Assembly: GCA_026001245.1 (NCBI GenBank)
Contig: BNZR01000001.1
Coordinates: 1-57,490, forward strand
Direction of reading: 5' to 3'
Length of the DNA: 57,490 bases
Source: Clostridia bacterium
GTDB lineage: Bacteria > Bacillota_A > Clostridia > Oscillospirales > UBA929
The position numbers and the translations under genes are program-made. Position 1 is the stretch's first letter, and each line of letters opens with the position of its first letter. This document shows, in pieces, positions 45,038 to 53,957 of this stretch. The notes beneath the pieces were generated by a model. The model was not told the DNA's origin. It made no database searches and saw only the letters and a list, made by a program, of their open reading frames with translations.

Positions 45038-46235
45038 GATTGCCTCCTATTTTCGCCGCAAGCAACGCGCAACCGAACGCGCCGCCCTCCGCCGATTGTT
45101 CCACAAGCTTTACCGGTATTCCAAGCATTTCGGACATCACGGCCTGCCCCGCCTTGCCCGACTTGAAGTACCCGCCGTGTCCCGCAAGATAGTCTAGCCT
45201 GACTTCTTCTTTTTCCGTGAGGATTTTCATTCCGTTGCGCAATTCCGAGACCGCCAGAGCAAGCTTTTCCCGCATAAACTTACCGATTTCGCCGTTCGTG
45301 TCAAGCGCGGATTCGTAGAGTTTTGCGAACAATTCGCCCGTTTCAAATTCCGCGCCGAGCAGATTCGCCGCCGCGCCGAACAACCTCACCCACGGGTCAA
45401 TCAGCGAGCAGCACTCGTTGGCGTGAACCATCGCGACGGGCAGTCCCCAAGGCGTGGTCACGATGTCGATTCCGGGATAATGCGACTTCAGCGGCCGCTC
45501 CAACACGACCATTGCGAACACGGAGGTTCCCGCGCTCACGTTGCCCGTGCGCGGCGCGATTGCGCTTGTGGCGACCATTCCCGTTCCCGCGTCGCCCTCC
45601 GGCGGGCATAGCGGGATATTTTTGTACATCCCCGCGTCCTCGCCCGCTTTCAGAATTTGCGGCGCGATACTGCTCCAGTCTATCCCCGTTAGTTGCTTGA
45701 ATTTCGTGACCATTTCCGAATTGTAGCCGCCGTTTTCAATCGGGAACATTCCCGACGCGTCGCCGATTCCCAATACCTTGCGGCCTGTCAGCTTCCAATG
45801 GACGTATCCCGCAAGCGTGGTGATAAAGGCGATATTCTTGACGTGTTCCTCGCCGTTTAAAATAGCCTGATACAAATGCGCAACGCTCCACCGTTCGGGA
45901 ATGTTAAAATTGAAAAGCCCGGACAGCGTACTTGCCGCGACTGTTGTGTTTGTGTTCTTCCAGGTTCTGAACGGCACGAGCAACTCGCCGTGCGTGTCGA
46001 AAACCAAATAGCCGTGCATCATCGCGGAAACGCCCAGCGCGTCCACCTGAATGCCGTCAAGCCGCGACACCACGTCACGCAGTCCCGTCCAAACGTCGTC
46101 GAGGGAATACGTCCAGTAGCCGTTTTCAAGCCTGCTCTCCCAGCTGTGCGCCGCCGACTTGATTACATTGCGGTTTGCGTCAATAACAACCGCCTTTATG
46201 CGAGTGGAACCCAGCTCTATACCGAGACAATTCAT
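45027..46235 (-). CDS. FGGY-family pentulose kinase, unusually short
   Basis: 402 residues versus about 490-530 for most relatives. N-terminal ATPase lobe [29 protein letters not shown], and the FGGY motifs [14 protein letters not shown] and [12 protein letters not shown] are present. By eye, loops usually found around [13 protein letters not shown] and before the [18 protein letters not shown] helix are missing. Paired with the 4-epimerase it probably phosphorylates L-ribulose or L-xylulose. ATG after AGGAGG at 46236-46250; a TATAAT is seen on the minus strand upstream. Confidence 0.82.
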   Translation of the reverse strand: MNCLGIELGSTRIKAVVIDANRNVIKSAAHSWESRLENGYWTYSLDDVWTGLRDVVSRLDGIQVDALGVSAMMHGYLVFDTHGELLVPFRTWKNTNTTVAASTLSGLFNFNIPERWSVAHLYQAILNGEEHVKNIAFITTLAGYVHWKLTGRKVLGIGDASGMFPIENGGYNSEMVTKFKQLTGIDWSSIAPQILKAGEDAGMYKNIPLCPPEGDAGTGMVATSAIAPRTGNVSAGTSVFAMVVLERPLKSHYPGIDIVTTPWGLPVAMVHANECCSLIDPWVRLFGAAANLLGAEFETGELFAKLYESALDTNGEIGKFMREKLALAVSELRNGMKILTEKEEVRLDYLAGHGGYFKSGKAGQAVMSEMLGIPVKLVEQSAEGGAFGCALLAAKIGGNHGA

Positions 46236-46302
46236 GTTTGCGCCTCCTGTGCCGAAAGTTGTTGCTTTGATTATATCATACGTGTCAATATTGAATTATG
46301 CA

Positions 46303-46332
46303 TTGACGGTGGTATTAGTCTTGTGATATAAT
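46303..46332 (+). promoter_or_regulatory. Promoter of the MATE gene
   Basis: -35 TTGACG (46303-46308), 18-bp spacer, -10 TATAAT (46327-46332). The 147-bp gap it lies in also carries the divergent kinase start. Confidence 0.65.
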
Positions 46333-46382
46333 AACACAAATTCGTATCTAACACGACGCCGTGCGCGGCGCCATATTAGATT

Positions 46383-47777
46383 GTGAAATCAGGGATGTTT
46401 TTGTTTAAACCACTAAAGCGCGAGCGGGGGTTTTACCGCGATTTTCTAAAGCTTGCCGCGCCGATGATTCTTCAAAACCTTATAAACAACCTGCTTATGC
46501 TGATGGACACGTTCATGGTTGGCGCGATCGACAACGCTTCTATGTCGGCCGTCATGCTGGCCGGTAACGTGTTCTTTGTGCTGGGGCTGTTGTTCTTCGG
46601 GGTTCAAAGCGGCATGTCGATTCTAATCAGCCAATACTGGGGCAAAGCCGATAGCGCCGCGATCAGCCGCGTGTTGGGACTGGGGCTTATCGCGGCGGGC
46701 GGACTGTCTTTAATCGGCACACTCGTCGTGTCGCTGTCGCCCCGCGCCGTGATGACGCTTATCACCAACGACCCCGTTTTAATTGCCATCGGCACGGACT
46801 TTTTGGCCATTGTCGCGCCCTCGTATTTCTTCAACGCCGTGGCCGTTACGCTCTCCGCCGCGTTCCGAAGTATGGAAAACCCGCGAATCGGGTTGCTTGT
46901 GTTCAGCGGCGCGGCGGCCTTGAATACCTTACTTAACTATTTGCTTATCTTCGGCAAGTTCGGCTTCCCCGAAATGGGCGTGAAAGGCGCGGCCGCGGCC
47001 ACGCTGATTGTGTGCGTGTGCGAGCTGGTCGTCATGGTGCTGTACCTGATTTTCAACACGCGGTTCCGCGCCCGCGTCGCCTGCCTGCTACGCCCCGGCA
47101 TTGTTATGACCCGCGATTTTATCAAGTATTCACTGCCGGTAATCGCCAACGAAACCTTGTGGGGCTTCGGGTACTCGCTGTACTCCGTCATCGTGGGGCA
47201 TATGGAGGGCGCGGTGGCCGGGGCGGCGGCGTTCGCGGTGGCTACGTCTATCGACCGTGTGCTGGGTGCGCCGCAGTTCGGTATGGGCATGGCGGTAAGC
47301 GTTGTAATCGGCAAGAAGCTGGGGTCGGGCGCGGGGCGCGACGAGGCTTATAATTTGGGCAAAGCGCTGATAGGCGCGACCTTGCTGGTTAGCGTGGTCT
47401 GTGCCGTGGTCTCGGCGGCGGTGTCAACCTTTGCGCTTCGTCCGATACTGCCCGTGTTTTTCGACATGGACGCGGCGGGGGCGCATCTGGCGTGGATTTT
47501 ATTGCTTATCGCCGCGCTAAAAATGCCGATGGCCTCCATCAATCTGTCGGTGATTGTGGGGGTGCTGCGCGGCGGCGGGGACGTGCGCGTGGCGTTGATA
47601 ATAGACCTGTGCGCCCTATATTTGGCGGGGCTTGCATTCGCCTACGTGTTCGGGCTTAGGTTGGAAATGGGCGTTGTAATGGTGTTCTTCGGCATGGTCA
47701 CAGAGGAATTTATAAAGATGTTTTTCTCACTGCGGCGGTTCGGGAAGAAGAAATGGATTAATAACCTGACGCGGTGA
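46383..47777 (+). CDS. MATE-family multidrug/Na+ efflux protein
   Basis: 464 residues with about 12 membrane segments in two homologous halves. LKLAAPMILQNLINNLLMLMDTFMVGAID is the typical N-terminal MATE segment, followed by GMSILISQYWG, the family-typical SAAFRSMENPRIGLLVF, and the second-half NETLWGFGYSLYSVIVGHM. The start is GTG at 46383; no strong ribosome binding site is visible upstream, and the ATG at 46395 is an alternative. Confidence 0.9.
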   Translation: MKSGMFLFKPLKRERGFYRDFLKLAAPMILQNLINNLLMLMDTFMVGAIDNASMSAVMLAGNVFFVLGLLFFGVQSGMSILISQYWGKADSAAISRVLGLGLIAAGGLSLIGTLVVSLSPRAVMTLITNDPVLIAIGTDFLAIVAPSYFFNAVAVTLSAAFRSMENPRIGLLVFSGAAALNTLLNYLLIFGKFGFPEMGVKGAAAATLIVCVCELVVMVLYLIFNTRFRARVACLLRPGIVMTRDFIKYSLPVIANETLWGFGYSLYSVIVGHMEGAVAGAAAFAVATSIDRVLGAPQFGMGMAVSVVIGKKLGSGAGRDEAYNLGKALIGATLLVSVVCAVVSAAVSTFALRPILPVFFDMDAAGAHLAWILLLIAALKMPMASINLSVIVGVLRGGGDVRVALIIDLCALYLAGLAFAYVFGLRLEMGVVMVFFGMVTEEFIKMFFSLRRFGKKKWINNLTR

Positions 47778-47779
47778 GG

Positions 47780-47808
47780 TTGACTTTCCGCAACCACCGT
47801 GATAATAT
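47780..47808 (+). promoter_or_regulatory. Promoter of the glutathione peroxidase gene
   Basis: -35 TTGACT (47780-47785), 17-bp spacer, -10 TAATAT (47803-47808), beginning right after the MATE stop. Confidence 0.55.
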
Positions 47809-47836
47809 ATATCCAAAAACCAAGGAGGAAAAAATT

Positions 47837-48304
47837 ATGCCTATCTACGGCCACAGCTACACCAGCATGGAGGGCAAACCCATTCCGCTGTCCGACTACG
47901 CGGGGCAGGTTCTGCTGATTGTCAACACCGCCAGCAAATGCGGCTTTACGCCGCAATACGAGGGCTTGGAGACGCTTTGGAAAACCTACCGCGAGCGCGG
48001 GCTTGTGGTAATCGGCTTCCCCTGCAACCAGTTTTTGCACCAAGACCCCGGCGAAAACGCGCAGATACAGGAGTTTTGCACGGTGCGCTATGGGGTGACG
48101 TTCCCCCTGTCGCAAAAAATTGACGTCAAAGGCGCGAACGCGCACCCGCTGTTCAAGGAATTGTCGGACGGCAAAAACATCAAGTGGAATTTTGCGAAAT
48201 TCCTTGTTGACCGCTCGGGCAAGCCCGCCGGGCGTTTCGGTTCAACCACCAAGCCGGAGCAGCTTGTGCCGGAAATCGAAAAGCTGTTGGAACAGCAAGC
48301 CTGA
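47837..48304 (+). CDS. Glutathione peroxidase-family thiol peroxidase
   Basis: 155 residues, Cys form. Peroxidatic Cys35 in NTASKCGFTPQY, Gln65 in FPCNQF, Trp117-Asn118 in IKWNFAKF complete the catalytic tetrad. A Cys at 81 (EFCTVRYGVTFP) can serve as resolving Cys. Reduces hydroperoxides, probably with thioredoxin in a Firmicute. ATG is 8 nt after AAGGAGG; the frame upstream of it is not coding. Confidence 0.95.
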   Translation: MPIYGHSYTSMEGKPIPLSDYAGQVLLIVNTASKCGFTPQYEGLETLWKTYRERGLVVIGFPCNQFLHQDPGENAQIQEFCTVRYGVTFPLSQKIDVKGANAHPLFKELSDGKNIKWNFAKFLVDRSGKPAGRFGSTTKPEQLVPEIEKLLEQQA

Positions 48305-48308
48305 AACG

Positions 48309-48989
48309 ATGGAAAAACGCAGAAATAAAATAGACAAAGCAATCACATGGTTTGTGTTTATCTCGTTGATTGCGTCGGTCGTTTACGCCATTGTGGGGCT
48401 TGTGCTTGCCGATTCGGGCGCCGTTCCCGAATTGCCGCACAGCCGCTTGAAAAGCGATTACGCGCTTATGCTTGTGCAGTGCTTGCTGGGCATTGGAATC
48501 ATGTTTTTGCCGTCTATTTTAGAAAAACGCTGGAAGTTTGCCCTTACCAATCGCATGCACATTCTGTTTGTGTTGTTCCTATACTGCGGGATTGTGCTTG
48601 GGGAGGTGCGCAGTTTTTACTACAAGGTTCCCCATTGGGACAGCTTTTTGCATCTTTTCAGCGGCGCAATGCTGGGCGTGGTCGGGTTTTCCGTTATCGA
48701 TACGCTAAACGACAGCAAATCCGTCCGTCTGCATATGACGGACAAGTTTGTGGCGGTGTTTTCCTTTTGCTTCGCGCTGTCGCTTGGTACGCTGTGGGAG
48801 ATTTACGAGTTCACCGTGGACAGCGTAGCCGCCTTGAACATGCAGAAATACGCTTTAGAGGACGCAACGCCGCTTGTCGGCGCGCTGGCCCTGCGGGACA
48901 CCATGAAGGATTTAATTGTGGACGCCGTAGGCGCGGCCATCATCGTTGCGCTGGGATACGCGGCGGCGAGGAGGCGGCATAAAGCTTAG
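48309..48989 (+). CDS. YjdF-like (DUF2238) membrane protein
   Basis: 226 residues with about six membrane segments: AITWFVFISLIASVVYAIVGL, YALMLVQCLLGIGIMFLPSIL, MHILFVLFLYCGIVLGE and others, with the family motif VPHWDSFLHLFSGAMLGVVGF and a second polar motif LGTLWEIYEF inside the membrane region. Function unknown. The ATG is 4 nt after the peroxidase stop without a strong ribosome binding site, so it is translated by coupling. Confidence 0.8.
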   Translation: MEKRRNKIDKAITWFVFISLIASVVYAIVGLVLADSGAVPELPHSRLKSDYALMLVQCLLGIGIMFLPSILEKRWKFALTNRMHILFVLFLYCGIVLGEVRSFYYKVPHWDSFLHLFSGAMLGVVGFSVIDTLNDSKSVRLHMTDKFVAVFSFCFALSLGTLWEIYEFTVDSVAALNMQKYALEDATPLVGALALRDTMKDLIVDAVGAAIIVALGYAAARRRHKA

Positions 48990-49017
48990 TCACAAAAAGT
49001 TTACAATTGTTTTTTCA

Positions 49018-49054
49018 ATAACCCATTGACTTGGTTCAGTCAATGGGTTATAAT
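49018..49054 (+). promoter_or_regulatory. TetR-gene promoter inside a 14-bp perfect inverted repeat (autoregulatory operator)
   Basis: Left arm ATAACCCATTGACT (49018-49031), spacer TGGTTC, right arm AGTCAATGGGTTAT (49038-49051). The promoter uses the same bases: -35 TTGACT (49026-49031), 17-bp spacer, -10 TATAAT (49049-49054). Binding here would block RNA polymerase. Confidence 0.8.
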
Positions 49055-49080
49055 CATAATCACGAAAGGGGGGACACACC

Positions 49081-49680
49081 ATGCCAAGGATTACTAAGCC
49101 GGTTGAGGAACGGCGGCAGGAGATTATTGATACCGCGCTTAAGCTGTTCAAGGAAAACGGCTTTGACAAAACACAGGTGGCGGATATTTCGGCGCACATG
49201 AACGTGGCGCAGGGGTTGGTTTACCACTACTTCAAGTCCAAAACGGATATTTTGTACGCCGTTATTGACGCAATCGCGGCGCAGCAGTTCGCGTTAATGG
49301 AGCAAAGGCTGGCGGCGCAGGACAGCTCCGCGCTGGAGGGGCTGACGCTGTTGTTTAACAGTCACCCGGACTATGATCGCGGCGACAAGCTGATTCCCAG
49401 CCTGAAGCGCGACCGGGCGTTGATTGATTATTGCTCGCAAAAGATGGCCTCGTCGTCTCTGCCGCTGTTGCAAATGCTAATCGAAAAAGGCAACGCGGAC
49501 GGCTCGTGGAGCTGCGAATACCCCAAGGAAACCGCAATATTCATATTGCAGGGCTTTAGCGGCCTGATGGGTCTGTCGGATTCCATCGAATCCGATGAAC
49601 CTAAGGTCAAGGCGTTCACAAACATTATTTTTCGCATTTTAGGCGCAAGGAGGAATGAAAATGTCAGTTTTACAGATTGA
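49081..49680 (+). CDS. TetR/AcrR-family repressor
   Basis: 199 residues. N-terminal helix-turn-helix: RRQEIIDTALKLFKENGFDKTQVADISAHMNVAQGLVYHYFKSKTDILYAV (residues about 11-61). The C-terminal ligand domain is not assignable to a known inducer. It overlaps the first ABC ATPase gene by 20 nt, so it should control the exporter and itself through the operator at 49018-49051. Confidence 0.93.
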   Translation: MPRITKPVEERRQEIIDTALKLFKENGFDKTQVADISAHMNVAQGLVYHYFKSKTDILYAVIDAIAAQQFALMEQRLAAQDSSALEGLTLLFNSHPDYDRGDKLIPSLKRDRALIDYCSQKMASSSLPLLQMLIEKGNADGSWSCEYPKETAIFILQGFSGLMGLSDSIESDEPKVKAFTNIIFRILGARRNENVSFTD

Positions 49681-50584
49681 ACATCTTACAAAGGATTACG
49701 GCCACAATCGCGGCGTGTTTGACGTAACCTTTGAGGTGCAAAAGGGCGAGGTGTTCGGCTTTCTGGGACCCAACGGAGCCGGAAAAACCACCACGATCCG
49801 CCATATCATGGGCTTTTCGCGCCCGCAGGAGGGCAGTACGACCGTAAACGGCATGGACAGCTGGAAAAACCACTATCTAATTCAGCGGGACGTGGGGTAC
49901 CTGCCCGGCGAAATCGCCCTGCCGGAGTCGCTAACGGGGACGCAGTTTATCAGAATGATGGCGGAGCTGCGCGGCATGTCGGATATGTTTTACACCGATG
50001 CGCTAATCCAAAAGTTCGGGCTTGAACCCGGCGGCGGCCTGAAACGCATGTCGCTGGGTATGAAGCGCAAGCTGGCCATAGTCACCGCGTTCATGCACGA
50101 CCCCGCCATCCTTGTTCTAGACGAACCGACCAGCGGGCTTGACCCGATGATGCAGGATGTTTTTATCGGCTTTATCAAGTCCGAAAAGGAACGCGGCAAG
50201 ACGATTCTGCTATCAAGCCACATCTTCTCCGAGGTGGACGCTACCTGCGACCGTATCGCCATCATCAAGGACGGGCGGCTGGTTTCCACGTTTGTGGCAA
50301 ACGACCTGCGGCACAGCGAGAGCAAGACCTTTAAAATCGAGTTTGCGGACAAATCGGAGTTCGAGCGGTTCCGCGAGCGTGAGGAGTACCCCAAAAAGTT
50401 GGACGTTATCTCTGTCAAGCGGCACCGCAATCAGGCGCGGGTGTTGATTGAGGACGCTAATATCAACAGGCTGATTGATATTCTGTCGGGCTATCGCCTT
50501 AATTTCTTCAGCGAAATCAAGTTTACCCTAGAGGACTACTTCATGAAATTCTACGACAGGAGGGATACAGATGCCGCTGGTTGA
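49661..50584 (+). CDS. ABC exporter ATP-binding protein (first of two)
   Basis: 307 residues. Walker A GPNGAGKTT in GEVFGFLGPNGAGKTTTIRH, signature LKRMSLGMKRKLAI, Walker B LVLDEPTSGLDP, followed by about 90 residues of C-terminal extension typical of BcrA/drug-exporter ATPases. The ATG at 49661 is 7 nt after AAGGAGG; an ATG at 49655 is too close. Operon with TetR, a second ATPase (14-nt overlap) and one permease. Confidence 0.92.
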   Translation: MSVLQIEHLTKDYGHNRGVFDVTFEVQKGEVFGFLGPNGAGKTTTIRHIMGFSRPQEGSTTVNGMDSWKNHYLIQRDVGYLPGEIALPESLTGTQFIRMMAELRGMSDMFYTDALIQKFGLEPGGGLKRMSLGMKRKLAIVTAFMHDPAILVLDEPTSGLDPMMQDVFIGFIKSEKERGKTILLSSHIFSEVDATCDRIAIIKDGRLVSTFVANDLRHSESKTFKIEFADKSEFERFREREEYPKKLDVISVKRHRNQARVLIEDANINRLIDILSGYRLNFFSEIKFTLEDYFMKFYDRRDTDAAG

Positions 50585-51452
50585 AATCAATAACATCACC
50601 AAAAACTACGGCGACGGACGCGGCAATTTTGACGTTAGCCTGTCCATCGAGCCGGGCGAGGTGTTCGGCTTTGTAGGCACAAACGGCGCGGGCAAAACCA
50701 CGCTGATACGCCAGATGATGGGCTTTTTACAGCCGGACGGCGGCCACATCAAAATCGGCGGGCTGGACGCGTGGCGCGACGCCGCCGAAATAAAAAAGAA
50801 GATTGGGTATATCCCCGGAGAAATCGCCTTTCCCGACGCGCCGACCGGCACCGAGTTCCTGCGGCGGCAAGCCGAGCTGTTGGGACTGCGCGACATGAGC
50901 TACGCCGACTACATCACCAAGAAGTTACAGCTTGACCCCACTGCCAATCTAAAGCGCATGTCAAAGGGCATGAAGCAGAAAACCGCCATAGTGGCCGCGT
51001 TTATGGCCGATTCGCAGATTTTGATTATGGACGAACCGACCACCGGACTGGACCCGCTTATGCGTGCGGAGTTTGTGGATATTCTGAACGACGAGAAGAA
51101 AAAGGGCAAGACCATGTTCATGTCCAGCCACATGTTCGAGGAGGTTGAGGACACCTGCGACAAAGTTGCGCTTATCAAGGACGGCAGAATAATCGCGGTA
51201 AAGTCCACGCTTGAAATCAAGCACAATCAGGATAAGGTCTACAAGCTTGAATTCGCGGACAACGCCGAGTACCTGCGGTTTATCGCCGAGAGCTTTGACT
51301 TTGCCGAGCAACGCGAGGAGCAAAATCAGGCGCTTGTCAAGGTCAACGACTCCGAAATCAACCGCTTTCTGTCCGTGCTAAAGGGCTACAAGGTGAAATT
51401 CATCACCGAAATCAAGTACTCTCTTGAAAAATACTTCAAGAGTCTATATTAA
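50571..51452 (+). CDS. ABC exporter ATP-binding protein (second of two)
   Basis: 293 residues, a paralogue of the preceding protein. Walker A GTNGAGKTT, signature LKRMSKGMKQKTAIV, Walker B LIMDEPTTGLDP. Both ATPases look catalytically intact. Two different nucleotide-binding subunits with one permease suggest a heterodimeric ATPase or one permease served by both. The ATG follows AGGAGG inside the previous gene. Confidence 0.92.
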   Translation: MPLVEINNITKNYGDGRGNFDVSLSIEPGEVFGFVGTNGAGKTTLIRQMMGFLQPDGGHIKIGGLDAWRDAAEIKKKIGYIPGEIAFPDAPTGTEFLRRQAELLGLRDMSYADYITKKLQLDPTANLKRMSKGMKQKTAIVAAFMADSQILIMDEPTTGLDPLMRAEFVDILNDEKKKGKTMFMSSHMFEEVEDTCDKVALIKDGRIIAVKSTLEIKHNQDKVYKLEFADNAEYLRFIAESFDFAEQREEQNQALVKVNDSEINRFLSVLKGYKVKFITEIKYSLEKYFKSLY

Positions 51453-51465
51453 GGAGACGATAGTT

Positions 51466-52713
51466 ATGTTTAGTGGCACGATTTTCAAGCAGACCTTGCG
51501 TTCAAATTGGAAGCTGTGGGCTGTTTTTACCGCGATTATGGCCGCCATGAGCGCGCTTGTCATCGCGGTGTACGACCCCAAGATGATTCAGGGCATGATG
51601 GACATGGTAAAGGACATGCCGGGTATCGCCGACATGATGGGCGACCGCATGGACGGCATGACATCACTGCTGGGTATGCTGGGGCAGAGCTTTTACGGCA
51701 TGCAGGGCGTTATTCTGGCGATGATTTTCGTAATCATGACAGCCAACACGCTTGTCGCCTCGCAGGTTGACCGCGGTTCGATGGCCTACCTGCTGTCCAC
51801 GCCCATCAAGCGCACCAAGGTTGTGCGCACGCAGGCGTTATACATTATTTCAAGCGTTTTCTGCATGTTCCTTGTGATCACGGCGGTGGGGCTTGCCACG
51901 GTTCAAATTGCCCACCACGGTCTTTGGGGAACGGACTACACCAAGGATGTCAAGGCGGCGGCGGACGTGCTTGATCGCGACCAAGAAGACATTTCGGGCG
52001 ATTTGACGCTTATCCTCAACAACGAGGAAGCCTTCAAAGCCGGGGCGAAAGCACGCGGCATCGAGGAGGACGTGTACACCATGTACCTGCAATTGAAGCT
52101 GTCCAAGGGCGAGCAGACTCCGGCTCAACCCGAAATGCCCGCCGACCAGCTTAAAGAAATGCAGAGCAAGATAATGGCGGGGATCAGCGCCGCCGCCGAG
52201 GAATTGGACATCGAGGCCGCCGACCTTGCGACGGACATGGGCAAAATCAAGGAAAGCGACAAGGCCATGACCGCCGCCGTTAACGCGTCGGGCTTGCCGG
52301 AGGCGATGTTTGTCACCGTGATCAACCAGCAGCTGGCAAACGACGAAATAAACTTGGATAACGGCGTTGAGTTCGACGCGGGGGATTATCTGTTGCTAAA
52401 CCTGGGCGCGTTCCTGCTTATGTTCGCCATCGCCGGAATATCCTTCCTGTTCTCCTGCGTGTTCAATTTGTCCAAAAATTCACTTATGCTGGGCGCTGGG
52501 ATCCCGGTGGCGTTCTTCATCTTTCAGATTATGTCGCAGGTGGGCAGCAGCTTAGAAAACTTCAAGTATCTGTCGCTTAACACGCTGTTCGAGCCGGGAA
52601 CAATCACAGGCCACGGCACCTTCTGGCCGCAATTCACGGTGCTGGCCGTGCTGGGCGTTGTATTGTACGCGCTGGGCATTACGGTGTTCAAGAAAAAGGA
52701 TTTGCCGTTGTAA
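51466..52713 (+). CDS. ABC-2-type permease with large extracytoplasmic domain
   Basis: 415 residues. N-terminal membrane segment (about 17-37), a second hydrophobic group near 80-150 (VILAMIFVIMTANTLVASQVDRGSMAYLLSTPIKR), then about 150 polar residues (about 165-310), and C-terminal membrane segments (FLLMFAIAGISFLFSCVF, FTVLAVLGVVLYALGITVF). Transmembrane half of the TetR-controlled exporter. ATG 51466 is 8-9 nt after AAGGAG. A terminator follows at 52729. Confidence 0.85.
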   Translation: MFSGTIFKQTLRSNWKLWAVFTAIMAAMSALVIAVYDPKMIQGMMDMVKDMPGIADMMGDRMDGMTSLLGMLGQSFYGMQGVILAMIFVIMTANTLVASQVDRGSMAYLLSTPIKRTKVVRTQALYIISSVFCMFLVITAVGLATVQIAHHGLWGTDYTKDVKAAADVLDRDQEDISGDLTLILNNEEAFKAGAKARGIEEDVYTMYLQLKLSKGEQTPAQPEMPADQLKEMQSKIMAGISAAAEELDIEAADLATDMGKIKESDKAMTAAVNASGLPEAMFVTVINQQLANDEINLDNGVEFDAGDYLLLNLGAFLLMFAIAGISFLFSCVFNLSKNSLMLGAGIPVAFFIFQIMSQVGSSLENFKYLSLNTLFEPGTITGHGTFWPQFTVLAVLGVVLYALGITVFKKKDLPL

Positions 52714-52728
52714 TTGGGAGCTTCAAAG

Positions 52729-52760
52729 TGTCCGGCCAAGGCCGGGCATTTTGTTTTTTA
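52729..52760 (+). terminator. Terminator of the TetR-ABC operon
   Basis: TGTCCGGCC paired with GGCCGGGCA (one G-U pair), then TTTTGTTTTTT. Confidence 0.85.
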
Positions 52761-52781
52761 AAAAAATTTTCGCGAACCCTA

Positions 52782-52810
52782 TTGACGTTCACTTGAACTT
52801 ATGATACAAT
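52782..52810 (+). promoter_or_regulatory. Promoter of the DUF1836-NfeD-flotillin operon
   Basis: -35 TTGACG (52782-52787), 17-bp spacer, -10 TACAAT (52805-52810). Confidence 0.75.
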
Positions 52811-52833
52811 CGTATTAACCCATAAAAACGGAG

Positions 52834-53334
52834 GTGAGTCGGACGAACATTCCCGGAACGACATTGCCGTATACCAATCAAAACACATTCTCGCAAATCC
52901 AATTGCTGGTCACGGCGGCGGGGGGACTAAGCCTGTCGCAAATCTGCACCATCACGGGGCTGGAGGGCGGCGCTATTCAAAACTGGGTCAAGCGCGGTTG
53001 GGTCGGCGGTTCGGTAAAATCCAAAAAATACAACGAACAGCAGGTGGCCAGCATACTAATCCTCAACGCGTTGCGCGGCTGTCTGCGCTTTGAGGACATC
53101 GCAAATCTGCTGTCCTACGCCAAGGGCTTAATCGAACCGGGCGACCTGTTTGGCTACATGTGCCAGGCGGTGCGGAATGTCGGCACAGACCTGGGCGGCG
53201 CGGAGCGCGTTATCGACGGCATTTTGGCGGGACAGGGCGAACGTTTGCGCAAGGTACTGTCGGTGATGGTACACGCCTGTATCTGCGCGGAGCTGTCGCA
53301 AACGGCGAATCTAAAGCTTAGGGAGCTAGTTTAA
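52834..53334 (+). CDS. DUF1836 family protein (MerR-like helix-turn-helix)
   Basis: 166 residues as called from GTG. Central region GLSLSQICTITGLEGGAIQNWVKRGWVG then YNEQQVASILILNALR resembles a MerR-type winged helix, as in DUF1836 proteins (Bacillus YkrK-like); probably a DNA-binding regulator. The start is unclear: the GTG at 52834 overlaps the GGAGGTGAG ribosome binding site itself, and the next codons at correct spacing are ATT (52849) or, later, TTG. First gene of an operon with NfeD-like, DUF4003 and flotillin genes. Confidence 0.7.
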   Translation: MSRTNIPGTTLPYTNQNTFSQIQLLVTAAGGLSLSQICTITGLEGGAIQNWVKRGWVGGSVKSKKYNEQQVASILILNALRGCLRFEDIANLLSYAKGLIEPGDLFGYMCQAVRNVGTDLGGAERVIDGILAGQGERLRKVLSVMVHACICAELSQTANLKLRELV

Positions 53335-53345
53335 GGAGGATAAGC

Positions 53346-53957
53346 ATGGAGTGGATCACAAATTGGTGGAACGAGCTGGGCGCGCTGGGGCGGATTTTGG
53401 CCTGCGCGGCCATACCCGGAACGATACTGATGGCAATACAGACGGTGCTGTTGCTAATCGGCGGCGACCTGGGACCCGACGCGGACGGCAACGCGGACAT
53501 TGGCGACGACCCAAGCGATTTGGCGCAATCCTCGGACGGGTTGCAGGTATTCACGGTGCGCGGCGTTATCGCGTTGCTGGCAATCGGCGGCTGGACGGGG
53601 CTTGCGGTGTGGGGCAGTACCCGCAGTGAGGTCCCTACCATCATAAGCGCGGTTTTGGCGGGGACGGCGGCGTTGGTACTGGCCGCGTTTATCGTGAAAT
53701 GGTCGCTTAAATTGCAAGAGACGGGCAACGTCAACCCGCGCAACGCCATAGCACAGCTGGCCACGGTGTACATACCTGTGCGCCCGAACCGCGAGTCAAC
53801 CGGGCGCGTAACCCTGACACTGCAAGGCCGTTTCGTGGAGATGGACGCGGTTACGGACGACGGCGGCACGCTGAAAACCGGGGAGACGGTGCAGGTAGTG
53901 GGACTGCAAGGCTCGTCCACGCTGGTGGTAAAGGGGATGAGCTATGGCGGCGTATGA
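53346..53957 (+). CDS. NfeD-like membrane protein
   Basis: 203 residues. Short N-terminal region, membrane segments near 18-38, 72-90 and 97-115 (AVLAGTAALVLAAFIVKW), and a C-terminal OB-fold-like domain (GRVTLTLQGRFVEMDAVTDDGGTLKTGETVQVVGLQGSSTLVV). Short NfeD proteins are partners of flotillins in membrane microdomains, and a flotillin follows two genes downstream. ATG after AAGGAGG; overlaps the next gene by 14 nt. Confidence 0.82.
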   Translation: MEWITNWWNELGALGRILACAAIPGTILMAIQTVLLLIGGDLGPDADGNADIGDDPSDLAQSSDGLQVFTVRGVIALLAIGGWTGLAVWGSTRSEVPTIISAVLAGTAALVLAAFIVKWSLKLQETGNVNPRNAIAQLATVYIPVRPNRESTGRVTLTLQGRFVEMDAVTDDGGTLKTGETVQVVGLQGSSTLVVKGMSYGGV

